The notes beneath the pieces were generated by a model, which saw only the letters and a program-made list of their open reading frames with translations, was not told where the DNA came from and made no database searches. Positions 19,719-28,469 of a stretch of 64,000 bases of DNA are shown in pieces. How positions within the stretch are numbered: the first letter of the stretch is position 1; each line of letters opens with the position of its first letter. Both the position numbers and the translations under genes were made by a program. Source of the DNA: Deltaproteobacteria bacterium (lineage in GTDB: Bacteria; Desulfobacterota; Syntrophia; Syntrophales; Smithellaceae); contig JAAYDW010000077.1 in assembly GCA_012729055.1 (NCBI GenBank), forward strand, positions 31,127 to 95,126, given 5' to 3'.

Positions 19719-20774
19719 ATGGACATTTTGAACACCATCTATCTGGGAAACACGCTGCAAAGCTGGCTCGCGGCGGTTTTGATTCTGGCCGCCGTGTTTG
19801 CCGTTTTGAAAATCGTCCAGCGCGCCGCCATCTCCCGGCTGACGAAGCTGTCCGCCGCCACCGACAATCAAATCGACGATCTTCTGGTCACGATGCTGAG
19901 GCAGACGAAATTTTTCATCCTGCTTATCGCCTCCGCGTATGTGGCGTCTTACGCGGTTGTGCTGAGGCCGTCCGTCGCGGCGCTGTGGCAGAAGGCGGTG
20001 ATTCTGGTCCTGATTGTTCAGGGCGGCCTCTGGGCCAGCGCCGGCGTCCGGTTCTGGCTTGGCCGGACGATCGCCAGGCGGATGGATCAGGACGCCTCCA
20101 GCGCCACCACGCTGTCGCTTTTGGGATTCGTGGCGCGCATGGTTCTCTGGATCATCGTGTTCCTGCTGATTCTGGACAATCTGGGCGTCAACATCACGGG
20201 GCTCGTGGCGGGGCTGGGCATCGGCGGCATCGCCGTGGCGCTGGCCGTGCAGAATATTCTGGGCGATCTGCTGGCGTCTTTGTCGATCGTGCTGGACAAA
20301 CCTTTCGTCATCGGCGATTTTATCGTGGTGGATGCGCTTTCCGGGACGGTCGAGCACATCGGACTCAAGACCACGCGCATTCGCAGCCTGAGCGGCGAGC
20401 AGCTCATTTTTTCCAACAACGATCTTTTGAAAAGCCGCATCCGCAACTACAAGCGCATGGAAGAGCGGCGCATCATCTTCAGCTTCCGCGTCGTGTATTC
20501 GACGCCCCCGGAGAAGCTGGAGCGCATCAAGGCAATCGTGTGGGACATCATCGAAAAAACGCCGAAAGCGCGCCCCGACCGTGTCCATTTCAAGGAATTC
20601 GCCGATTCGTCTCTGAACTATGAAGTGGTTTATTTTGTAGCCCTGCCGGATTACAATGTCTATATGGATGTTCAGGAAGCGATCAATCTGGCCATCTACC
20701 GCCGCTTCCAGGAAGAAGGCATCGCGTTCGCGTATCCGACGCAGACGATTTTTCTTGAACGCACGACCGGTTAA
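19719..20774 (+). CDS. MscS family mechanosensitive ion channel
   Basis: VAGLGIGGIAVALAVQNILGDLLASLSIVLDKPFVIGDFI and VEHIGLKTTRIRSLSGEQLIFSNNDLL. Confidence 0.95.
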   Translation: MDILNTIYLGNTLQSWLAAVLILAAVFAVLKIVQRAAISRLTKLSAATDNQIDDLLVTMLRQTKFFILLIASAYVASYAVVLRPSVAALWQKAVILVLIVQGGLWASAGVRFWLGRTIARRMDQDASSATTLSLLGFVARMVLWIIVFLLILDNLGVNITGLVAGLGIGGIAVALAVQNILGDLLASLSIVLDKPFVIGDFIVVDALSGTVEHIGLKTTRIRSLSGEQLIFSNNDLLKSRIRNYKRMEERRIIFSFRVVYSTPPEKLERIKAIVWDIIEKTPKARPDRVHFKEFADSSLNYEVVYFVALPDYNVYMDVQEAINLAIYRRFQEEGIAFAYPTQTIFLERTTG

Positions 20775-21105
20775 TTTGCGGGCCGCCGCAGCGGGCAAGG
20801 CCCTTTTCCCCCCTTATTGAGTATGCTGCCTGTCGGAAAAGACGACGCAAGGTCTTTTTTTCGTCTGGATGGTTGTTGCACAAAGGATAGAGATGCTCCC
20901 GGCAGCAGACGCGGCAAGGGTACAAATTTTGCACTCCAGTGACTTTACGGCTCTGATCGGTTGATGCAGCGGCGGACGCCGATCGAGATCGACGGCAGAG
21001 AAATTGCGCTGAATTTTGATCCCCGCGCCGCCACAGCGCCAAAAGGGTGAAACCGCGGGTGTGCAGCATATGGTTCATTATCATTCGAAGGAGTGCAGCA
21101 TTTCA

Positions 21106-22530
21106 ATGATGAAAAAATTTTTCGGCATCTTTTTTTCGGCGGTTCTTCTTGTGCCGGGTGTTTCCGGCTTTTGTCCGGCGTCCGCGACGGTCGATATCGG
21201 AGTCGTCCTGCCCTTGTGGTCGGCTCTGCCCTTTGCGGGCATTTTGCTTTCCATTGCGCTGATGCCGCTTATTGTGCCGCGTTTCTGGCACCACCATTTT
21301 CCCAAGGTTTCCGCTTTCTGGGCCCTGGTCTTCGCCCTCCCGTTTTTGTATTTTTTCCGGGAAGTCGCCGTCCATGAAATTCTGCATATCGTGATCATCG
21401 ACTACATTCCCTTTATTCTGCTCCTCTGGGCTTTGTTTACGGTTTCAGGCGGCATTTACGTCCGCGGTTCTCTGAAAGGAACGCCCGCCGTCAATTCCGT
21501 CATTTTGCTCATCGGCACACTTTTGGCCTCCGTCATCGGGACCACCGGCGCCTCCATGCTGCTCATCCGCCCGATCCTGCGCTCCAACGCCTGGCGCGTT
21601 CATAAGGTACACACCATCATTTTTTTTATTTTTCTGGTGAGCAACATCGGCGGGGCGCTCACGCCGCTGGGCGATCCGCCCCTGTTTCTCGGCTTTCTGC
21701 ACGGCGTTCCGTTTTTCTGGACGCTGCACATTCTGCCGGAAATGGCCTTTGCGAGCGTTATTCTCCTGGCGCTTTATTTTGTACTCGATACTTACTATTA
21801 CAGAAAGGAAAGCAAAACCGCCATGCCGGACGATGCGCCGGAGCCGCTGCGCGTTGAAGGCAAGCGCAATTTCATTTTCCTGGCCGGCATCATCGGCGCG
21901 GTGCTGATGAGCGGAACTATGAAAATGGGCGAAGTTTCCGTTTTCGGCATCCACCAGACGGTGGAAAATCTCGCCAAGGACGCGATTCTGATCGGTATGG
22001 GCATACTGTCGCTCGCGGCGACGAAACGCGAAGTCCGAGCGGGAAACGAGTTCACGTGGGCGCCGATTCTGGAAGTCGCTTATCTCTTTGCCGGCATCTT
22101 CATCACCATCATTCCCGCGCTCGCGATTCTCAAGGCGGGCGACAAAGGGGCGCTGGCCTGGCTGGTTCAATCCGTCAATACGCCGTCCCATTATTTTTGG
22201 GCGACGGGGGTGCTGTCGAGTTTTCTGGACAACGCGCCCACCTATCTCACCTTCTTCAACAGCGCGCTGGGCAAGTTTTATCCCGGGCTTCCCGAAGCCC
22301 AGGCGGTTGCCGGCCTCATCGTGGACAAAATTCCGTATCTCGCGGCCATATCCGCCGGAGCTGTTTTCATGGGCGCCAATACGTATATCGGCAACGCGCC
22401 CAATTTCATGGTGAAGTCGATCGCTGAGGAAGCGGGAGTGAAAATGCCGAGCTTTTTCGGCTACATGTTCAAATATTCGATCCCCGTTCTGGTGGTTCTG
22501 TTCCTTGTGATCACCCTCGTTTTCTTCTGA
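21106..22530 (+). CDS. Na+/H+ antiporter (NhaD-like, ion transporter superfamily)
   Basis: GTTGASMLLIRPILRSNAWR, NIGGALTPLGDPPLFLGFLHGVPFFW, SSFLDNAPTYLTFFN; internal Met start. Confidence 0.85.
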   Translation: MMKKFFGIFFSAVLLVPGVSGFCPASATVDIGVVLPLWSALPFAGILLSIALMPLIVPRFWHHHFPKVSAFWALVFALPFLYFFREVAVHEILHIVIIDYIPFILLLWALFTVSGGIYVRGSLKGTPAVNSVILLIGTLLASVIGTTGASMLLIRPILRSNAWRVHKVHTIIFFIFLVSNIGGALTPLGDPPLFLGFLHGVPFFWTLHILPEMAFASVILLALYFVLDTYYYRKESKTAMPDDAPEPLRVEGKRNFIFLAGIIGAVLMSGTMKMGEVSVFGIHQTVENLAKDAILIGMGILSLAATKREVRAGNEFTWAPILEVAYLFAGIFITIIPALAILKAGDKGALAWLVQSVNTPSHYFWATGVLSSFLDNAPTYLTFFNSALGKFYPGLPEAQAVAGLIVDKIPYLAAISAGAVFMGANTYIGNAPNFMVKSIAEEAGVKMPSFFGYMFKYSIPVLVVLFLVITLVFF

Positions 22531-22658
22531 GCAAATATCGCTTGAAGATCGGGGGGAAAGCGGATAAGGTGAAACCGATTTTGCAGCCGGAGGCCGTCGC
22601 GATACTTACCGCGTCGCCCGCCTGAGCTGCGGAAGAAGAATATGGAGGAAAATCATTC

Positions 22659-23516
22659 ATGGCAGCCACACTGCGCAAATCTTTAAAAACCATCGAGGAT
22701 TACAAGGTTTCCAATCCTCACTACACCGACCTGCTGGATATTCTCGCTGAAATCCTGATTCTCCGGGAAGCGTACCGCAAGCAGATGGAGCAGCCGATCT
22801 TTTCCGTGGAAGAAAAACTGATTCCGGGAAAAATGGAAGGAGGACTGCCTCTCATCGATTTGACCGGGCGCACCTACGATCTGACACGGTCGCGGGAATA
22901 TTTTTATTCACTGGTTTCCATTGCCGAAAAGAAAATGCCCCAAGACGCGCACAAGTTTCTGGAAATCATTAAAGACGAACAGTTCGACTGGGAAAAGATC
23001 GTCCGGGCGTCGTTCAATCCCGGCCCGGCTGAAGAGGAGGCTCCGGAGGAAGACCTCAAGGCATCCGGAGACAATGACGAACAGATCGATCTGATTGATT
23101 TGTTTCTCGAAGAGAGTCTTCGTCCGGAACTCGAAGCGGTCGCCGAGAAATACGGCGTTTTGGTGGCTAAATCGGGCTGGTCGGAAGGCTACTGCCCGAT
23201 CTGCGGCAAGGAGCCGAAAATCGGTGAAATCCGCGAAAAGGAAGACGGCAAGCGTTATCTGTTCTGCCACCAGTGCGGCTACAAATGGCCCTTCCGCCGG
23301 ATCAAATGCCCGTTCTGCGGCAACGAGGAGCAGCATTCGCTGGCGTATTTCGCCGTCGAAGGCGAGGAAAGCCGCCGCGTCGATGTCTGCAACAAGTGCC
23401 GCCGCTACATCAAGATCGTCGAACTTCCCAAATCATCCGAGGACGTCAATCTGGATGTCGAGGATATCGCCACGCTGCATCTGGACATGCTGGCCTACGA
23501 TGAAGGATACAATTAA
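22659..23516 (+). CDS. FdhE-like formate dehydrogenase accessory protein
   Basis: CPICGKEPKIGEI...CHQCGYKWPFRRIKCPFCGNEEQHSLAYF; Cys-pair rubredoxin-like modules. Confidence 0.82.
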   Translation: MAATLRKSLKTIEDYKVSNPHYTDLLDILAEILILREAYRKQMEQPIFSVEEKLIPGKMEGGLPLIDLTGRTYDLTRSREYFYSLVSIAEKKMPQDAHKFLEIIKDEQFDWEKIVRASFNPGPAEEEAPEEDLKASGDNDEQIDLIDLFLEESLRPELEAVAEKYGVLVAKSGWSEGYCPICGKEPKIGEIREKEDGKRYLFCHQCGYKWPFRRIKCPFCGNEEQHSLAYFAVEGEESRRVDVCNKCRRYIKIVELPKSSEDVNLDVEDIATLHLDMLAYDEGYN

Positions 23517-23543
23517 AGAAGACCGTCCGTCCGGTGTAAAAAA

Positions 23544-23576
23544 GCCCTGCGGGGGAATCTCCCGCAGGGCTTTTTT
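23544..23576. terminator. Bidirectional Rho-independent terminator
   Basis: Perfect 10-bp stem GCCCTGCGGG-ggaatct-CCCGCAGGGC followed by T6 and preceded by A-rich tract, between convergent genes. Confidence 0.92.
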
Positions 23577-23612
23577 ATGCGCGGTTGAAACCGTTTCCGA
23601 AAACGGCCGTGA

Positions 23613-24401
23613 TTAATAAACGGGGATGTTTCTCTTGAACATGTCGACGATGATATTTTCCATCGAATACATTCCCGCGGGGGCGGTGTTCAGCCACTTG
23701 GCGGCGAAAATCGCCCCCTGTCCGAAGGCCGCCTTGCTGATGCTTTCATGAACCAGGCGGATGGTCTGATTGGGCAGGCCGAAAATGATTTCATGCTTGC
23801 CGACAATGCCGCCCACGCGAATGGAGTTGACGTGCCTGGCTTTGTCCAGGCCGAGAATGTCGGCGATTTTCAACGCCGTGCCCGATTCTTCCTTTTTGCC
23901 CCGGAAGTGTTCTTCCACGATTTCAATATCCGCGTGCGGGGCGATGCCCTGCAGGATTTGCGAGGCCACCAGAAGAAAATTGATGCCGAGCGTGATGTTG
24001 GGCGAATACAGGACGGCTGTTTTCGCCGACAGGCTTTTCAGATCAGCAACGTCCGGCTCCCTGTATTTGGAAATGGCGGAAATGATTCGAATGCCGTAGT
24101 TTGCGGCGGGTGCGTACCGGGAATGCGCTCTGGCGCTGGAAAAATCGATCAGGATGTCGACCGGATGGTCCCGGAAAAAGTCGGGGGAAACTTCATCCAC
24201 CGAAAAAATCGGGGCTTCGTTGACTTCGTAGCCCAACAGACGGGTGGCGTATTTGTGGTTGTCCTTGTGCGTGCGCCGGACGACCCATTCCAGATCGAAC
24301 TGGCCGTCCTTGTAAAATTCATCGGCCACCAGGCGGCCTGTTTTTCCGAAGCCGAAAAGACCGATCTTGATTTTGGCAATTTTCCGATCTTTTTTCTTCA
24401 T
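23613..24401 (-). CDS. Dihydrodipicolinate reductase (DapB)-like protein
   Basis: IKIGLFGFGKTGRLVADEF, VDILIDFSSA, YSPNITLGINFL, IVEEHFRGKKEESGTALKIAD. Confidence 0.75.
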   Translation of the reverse strand: MKKKDRKIAKIKIGLFGFGKTGRLVADEFYKDGQFDLEWVVRRTHKDNHKYATRLLGYEVNEAPIFSVDEVSPDFFRDHPVDILIDFSSARAHSRYAPAANYGIRIISAISKYREPDVADLKSLSAKTAVLYSPNITLGINFLLVASQILQGIAPHADIEIVEEHFRGKKEESGTALKIADILGLDKARHVNSIRVGGIVGKHEIIFGLPNQTIRLVHESISKAAFGQGAIFAAKWLNTAPAGMYSMENIIVDMFKRNIPVY

Positions 24402-24432
24402 GGAGAATCTGTACAGGGGATTCTTTTACCTG

Positions 24433-25023
24433 TCAATCCTGAAGTTTGGCCTGCTCCTGTTCCACCGTTCCCTTGATGATGGACTGGCCGTACTCCCGGC
24501 CGTTGGTGAAGGCGCGCAGGTTGTTGTCCCTTGTCGCGGGCGGCACGGATTCGAGCACCGCTTTTTTGAGCGCGTCGGCATGCACCAGCGGTTCCACCGC
24601 GGAGAGAAACCCCAGCATGACGATGTTGGCCATCATCTTCGTGCCGAGCTGTTCGGCAAAGCGGGTGGCGGGAATATGAAAGGTTTTGAAGCTCATGTCG
24701 CTTTTGCGCGTGCGGACCAGATCCGTGTCCCAGATCAGCGTCCCCTCGGGGCGCAGGGATTTTACGTTTTTCGTGTAGGCCTCCTGGCTCATGCAGACCA
24801 GAATTTCCGGCTCCTCCACGCAGGGGAAGAGAATTTCCTCGCTGCTGATGATCACCTGGCTGGAGCACGCGCCGCCGCGCGCTTCCGGGCCGTAGTTTTG
24901 CGTCATGGTGGCGTGCTTGTGGTCGTAAAGCGTCGCCGCCCGGCCCAGGATGTCGCCGGCCATGACGATGCCCTGGCCGCCGAAGCCGGTAATAAGAATA
25001 TGTCTTTCCCGCTTGTCGGTCAT
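24433..25023 (-). CDS. 2-oxoacid:ferredoxin oxidoreductase, gamma subunit
   Basis: HILITGFGGQGIVMAGDILGRAA, MTQNYGPEARGGACSSQVIIS. Confidence 0.92.
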   Translation of the reverse strand: MTDKRERHILITGFGGQGIVMAGDILGRAATLYDHKHATMTQNYGPEARGGACSSQVIISSEEILFPCVEEPEILVCMSQEAYTKNVKSLRPEGTLIWDTDLVRTRKSDMSFKTFHIPATRFAEQLGTKMMANIVMLGFLSAVEPLVHADALKKAVLESVPPATRDNNLRAFTNGREYGQSIIKGTVEQEQAKLQD

Positions 25024-25029
25024 GGCGCG

Positions 25030-25911
25030 TCACCTTGCTTTCTGATCCGGATGCATCGCCCGCCACTGGGGGGAATTCAGCCGGTTGACTTTTTCATAAT
25101 GGTCCATAAACGTGGGCCGCTCGATATCGACAAACTTGCCCACGACGATTTCCCGGTCGATATCCATGGACGCGTCCCGGGGATCGATGTCGCTGCGGAT
25201 GACGGACCGGCCATGGTAGAATTTGAGCATCTCCAGCGCCGTGCCCATGCGGTTGCGCCGTCCGAAAGACGACGGACAGGGCGTGATCACTTCCACGAAG
25301 CTGAAGCCCCGTTTGTCGAGCGCTTCGCTGATCGAGCTCCGCAGAGACCGCACCTGCATGGCCGTCCAGCGCGCCACGTAGGTCGCGCCGCAGGCGGCGG
25401 CCAGATAGCAGAAGTTGAACGGCTCCTCGGGCGAGCCGTTGACGGTCGTGGTGGTCTTGGCGCCGAGCGGCGTGCTGGGGCCCTGCTGTCCGCCCGTCAT
25501 GCCGTAGTTCAGATTGTTGACGCAGATGACGGTCAGATCCATATTTCGGCGCGCGGCGTGGATGAAATGGTTGCCGCCGATGGCGAGGAGGTCGCCGTCG
25601 CCCGACACGACGATGATCTTCGTATCCGGCTTGGCCAGCTTGAGCCCCGTGGCGAACGGCAGCGCCCGGCCGTGCGTGGTGTGGAAGGAATCCAGGCGGA
25701 TGTAGCCGGCCATGCGGCCGGTGCAGCCGATGCCGGACACCATGGCGATATTGTTGGGGTCCAAGCCGGAATTCTTCACGGAGTGAATGACGGCGGAAAA
25801 CACCGTCCCGATGCCGCAGCCGGGGCACCAGATGTGGGGAATCCGTTCCGTCCGGAGGAGGGAATCCATCGGATGAGGCGGCAGGTTTTTTGCGGTTTTT
25901 GCTGTAATCAT
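25030..25911 (-). CDS. 2-oxoacid:ferredoxin oxidoreductase, beta subunit (TPP-binding)
   Basis: WCPGCGIGTV, VSGIGCTGRMAGYI, VSGDGDLLAIGGNHFIHAARRNMDLTVICVNNLNYGMTGGQ. Confidence 0.94.
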   Translation of the reverse strand: MITAKTAKNLPPHPMDSLLRTERIPHIWCPGCGIGTVFSAVIHSVKNSGLDPNNIAMVSGIGCTGRMAGYIRLDSFHTTHGRALPFATGLKLAKPDTKIIVVSGDGDLLAIGGNHFIHAARRNMDLTVICVNNLNYGMTGGQQGPSTPLGAKTTTTVNGSPEEPFNFCYLAAACGATYVARWTAMQVRSLRSSISEALDKRGFSFVEVITPCPSSFGRRNRMGTALEMLKFYHGRSVIRSDIDPRDASMDIDREIVVGKFVDIERPTFMDHYEKVNRLNSPQWRAMHPDQKAR

Positions 25912-27068
25912 AATTTACCCTTTGCTGCTTTGGATATGGAGCCGAGAATCAGGGCCGGATGCAGAATGGCGCCGCCGTAATTGGACACCAGGCGGACCGG
26001 ACAGGCGCCGCAGGCCGCGCGTTCGAGCTCCAGGACCATCTGGCCGCCGTTGATTTCGGCCATGATCATGGCTTTGGACTGGGCGGCGACGCCGCGCATC
26101 AGATCCTCCGGAAAAGGCCAGACCGTGTCCAGTTTGATGAGCCCCGCCTTAATCCCTTCCCGGCGGGCGTCCTGAACGGCCTGCATGGACGAGCGGGCGC
26201 TGATGCCGTAAGACACGACCACAACTTCCGCGTCGTCGAGAAAGAGATTTTTCGTGGTAATGATCTTGTCGCGGTTGTTACGGATTTTATCCACCAAGCG
26301 GGTGACCATCTTTTCCTGGGCTTTCGCGTCCATCGCCGGGTAGCCGCGTTCGTCGTGCGTCAGACCGGTGACGTGGATCCGGTATCCGTCGCCGCAGTTG
26401 GCCATCGGCGCGATTCCGTCTGCGTCCGCTTCATACGGCAGATACTCTTCCCGGGACACGGCCGGCTTGCGGCGGTTGACGATTTCGATTTCCTCTTCGG
26501 GGGGAATCACCACGCGTTCGGTCATGTGCCCGATGGTTTCGTCGGCCAGAATGATGACGGGCAGGCGGTAGTACTCGCTTAAGTTAAAGGCCCGGACGGT
26601 AAAGTCGAACATTTCCTGCGGGCTTGACGGGCAGAGGGCGATGATTTCATAGTGCCCATGCGATCCCCAGCGCGCCTGCATCATGTCGCCCTGGGCCACC
26701 AGCGTGGGCAGACCCGTGCTGGGGCCGGCGCGCTGAACGTTGCAGACGACGCAGGGCGTTTCCGTGCAGATGCCGAGGCCGATGTTTTCCATCATCAGCG
26801 AAAATCCCGGGCCCGAGGTGCTGGTCATGGATTTGACGCCGCCCCAGCTCGCGCCCAGAATGGCCGCCATCGAGGCGATTTCGTCTTCCATCTGAATATA
26901 GATGCCGCCGATTTCGGGCAGGCGGCGCGACATGGATTCGGCCACTTCCGTGGCGGGCGTGATCGGGTAACCGGCGAAAAAGCGGCAGCCGGCGGCCAGG
27001 GCCCCTTCACAGCAGGCCTCGTCGCCGTTGATGAAATGGATTCCTGTTTTTACTTCTTTGGCAGACAA
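25908..27068 (-). CDS. 2-oxoacid:ferredoxin oxidoreductase, alpha subunit
   Basis: FINGDEACCEGALAAGCRFFAGYPITPATEVAE, TSTSGPGFSLMMENIG; TTG start after AAGGAG chosen. Confidence 0.92.
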   Translation of the reverse strand: MSAKEVKTGIHFINGDEACCEGALAAGCRFFAGYPITPATEVAESMSRRLPEIGGIYIQMEDEIASMAAILGASWGGVKSMTSTSGPGFSLMMENIGLGICTETPCVVCNVQRAGPSTGLPTLVAQGDMMQARWGSHGHYEIIALCPSSPQEMFDFTVRAFNLSEYYRLPVIILADETIGHMTERVVIPPEEEIEIVNRRKPAVSREEYLPYEADADGIAPMANCGDGYRIHVTGLTHDERGYPAMDAKAQEKMVTRLVDKIRNNRDKIITTKNLFLDDAEVVVVSYGISARSSMQAVQDARREGIKAGLIKLDTVWPFPEDLMRGVAAQSKAMIMAEINGGQMVLELERAACGACPVRLVSNYGGAILHPALILGSISKAAKGKL

Positions 27069-27082
27069 AATTACGCTCCTTT

Positions 27083-27373
27083 TTAATCTTGCTCTTCGAG
27101 GTCGTCGTATTCCACGCTGTAAATCGCAAATTCGGGACAGAGAATTTCGCAGAAGTGGCAGTTCACGCACCGGGTGGTGTCGATCACTTCCGGGGGATGA
27201 TACCCTTTTTTATTGAAGACGGAGGAAACCCGAAGGACCTGCCGCGGACAATTGGCGATGCAAAAACCGCAGCCTTTGCAGCGGTCTTCAATCACCACCA
27301 CCTGTCCCATTTTCTTTTTTCGCCGGCCTATTTCATCGGACGGGTTGATGGGATATTTTTTTGTTTTTTGCAT
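27083..27373 (-). CDS. 2[4Fe-4S] ferredoxin subunit of 2-oxoacid oxidoreductase
   Basis: CKGCGFCIANCP and CVNCHFCEILCP; start may instead be 27310. Confidence 0.88.
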   Translation of the reverse strand: MQKTKKYPINPSDEIGRRKKKMGQVVVIEDRCKGCGFCIANCPRQVLRVSSVFNKKGYHPPEVIDTTRCVNCHFCEILCPEFAIYSVEYDDLEEQD

Positions 27374-27522
27374 GAAATTTCTACATCTCCCTGCATGATC
27401 CGGTCCATGCGAGGCGACCTGCCGGATGGATTGAATTTGCTTGTTTATCGGGGATTTTCGTTGGAGCTCCAGTCCCTGAAGTGCCAAACTCCATCATGCT
27501 CGCGCATAGGTGCAAAGTGGGC

Positions 27523-27549
27523 ATTATAAGAATAGAATGGCCCTGTCAA
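27523..27549 (-). promoter_or_regulatory. Candidate promoter for the kor operon
   Basis: Minus-strand TTGACA - 15 bp - TATAAT; spacing shorter than optimal. Confidence 0.45.
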
Positions 27550-27694
27550 GAAAAAAGGAAGCGGGGAAAGCCGTCGTTTTTCCGGGCATTCGCCGCTTTG
27601 CGAGATGCCGGCGAGGTTTAGGGGCTTGCTTTTCGTTTCCGCGCGGACTATGAAGACACGAAGTTTACAACCCGGGAGGCGGTGGACGGCGGCC

Positions 27695-28351
27695 ATGCAG
27701 GATAGAGACATCACGACCATTGTGCGCATTTTGAAAAAGGAACTGGAACTGGGCGAGATGCCCGTCGTTTCGCACCTGGCGGAGCATCAGCGCGACCCCT
27801 TCGTCATTTTCATTTCCACGCTTTTGAGTTTGCGCACCAAGGACGAAGTGACGGCCGAGGCCACCGAGCGGCTCTTTGCGCTCGCAGCCACGCCGGAAGA
27901 GATGCTGAAAATTTCCCGCGAAAAGATCGCCCGGACGATTTTTCCGGTAGGCTTTTACCGCAACAAGGCCAGGACCATCCAGAGCGCCTGCCGGGAGCTG
28001 ATCGACCGCTTCGGTTCGCGGGTGCCGGATCATCTGGAAGACCTGCTCAGCATCAAGGGCGTCGGCCGCAAGACGGCCAATCTGGTCGTCACGCTGGCGT
28101 ACGGCAAGGACGGCATCTGCGTGGACACCCATGTCCACCGTATTTCCAACCGCCTGGGTTACGTGGCCACGAAGACGCCTGACGAAACGGAAATGGCGCT
28201 GCGGGCCAAGCTGCCGCGGCGGCACTGGATCATTTACAACACGCTTTTAGTGGCTTTCGGCCGGAAAACCTGCAAGCCTATTTCGCCGCTTTGCAGTGCG
28301 TGCCCGGTCCGGCGCTCTTGCGACCGCGTCGGCGTGACGAAAAGCCGGTAA
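27695..28351 (+). CDS. nth: Endonuclease III
   Basis: LLSIKGVGRKTANLVVTLAYG, VDTHVHRISNRLG, CX6CX2CX5C cluster motif. Confidence 0.94.
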   Translation: MQDRDITTIVRILKKELELGEMPVVSHLAEHQRDPFVIFISTLLSLRTKDEVTAEATERLFALAATPEEMLKISREKIARTIFPVGFYRNKARTIQSACRELIDRFGSRVPDHLEDLLSIKGVGRKTANLVVTLAYGKDGICVDTHVHRISNRLGYVATKTPDETEMALRAKLPRRHWIIYNTLLVAFGRKTCKPISPLCSACPVRRSCDRVGVTKSR

Positions 28352-28401
28352 GACGCAGGCGGGAGCAAAACGCCGGCAGCAAAAGAGGCGTCAAGATTTT
28401 C

Positions 28402-28431
28402 TTGACAGAATCCCCCGGCGTTTTCTATAGT
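28402..28431 (+). promoter_or_regulatory. Sigma70-like promoter with overlapping inverted repeat
   Basis: TTGACA - 18 bp - TATAGT; GTCAAGA-TTT-TCTTGAC overlaps the -35. Confidence 0.6.
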
Positions 28432-28469
28432 GGCAAAAAGAAAAAAATGTAAAGATAACGGAATGATCT

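Noticed and set aside
24367-25980. 537-aa plus-strand ORF
   Set aside because: Lies opposite the clearly recognisable kor subunit genes; no recognisable motifs
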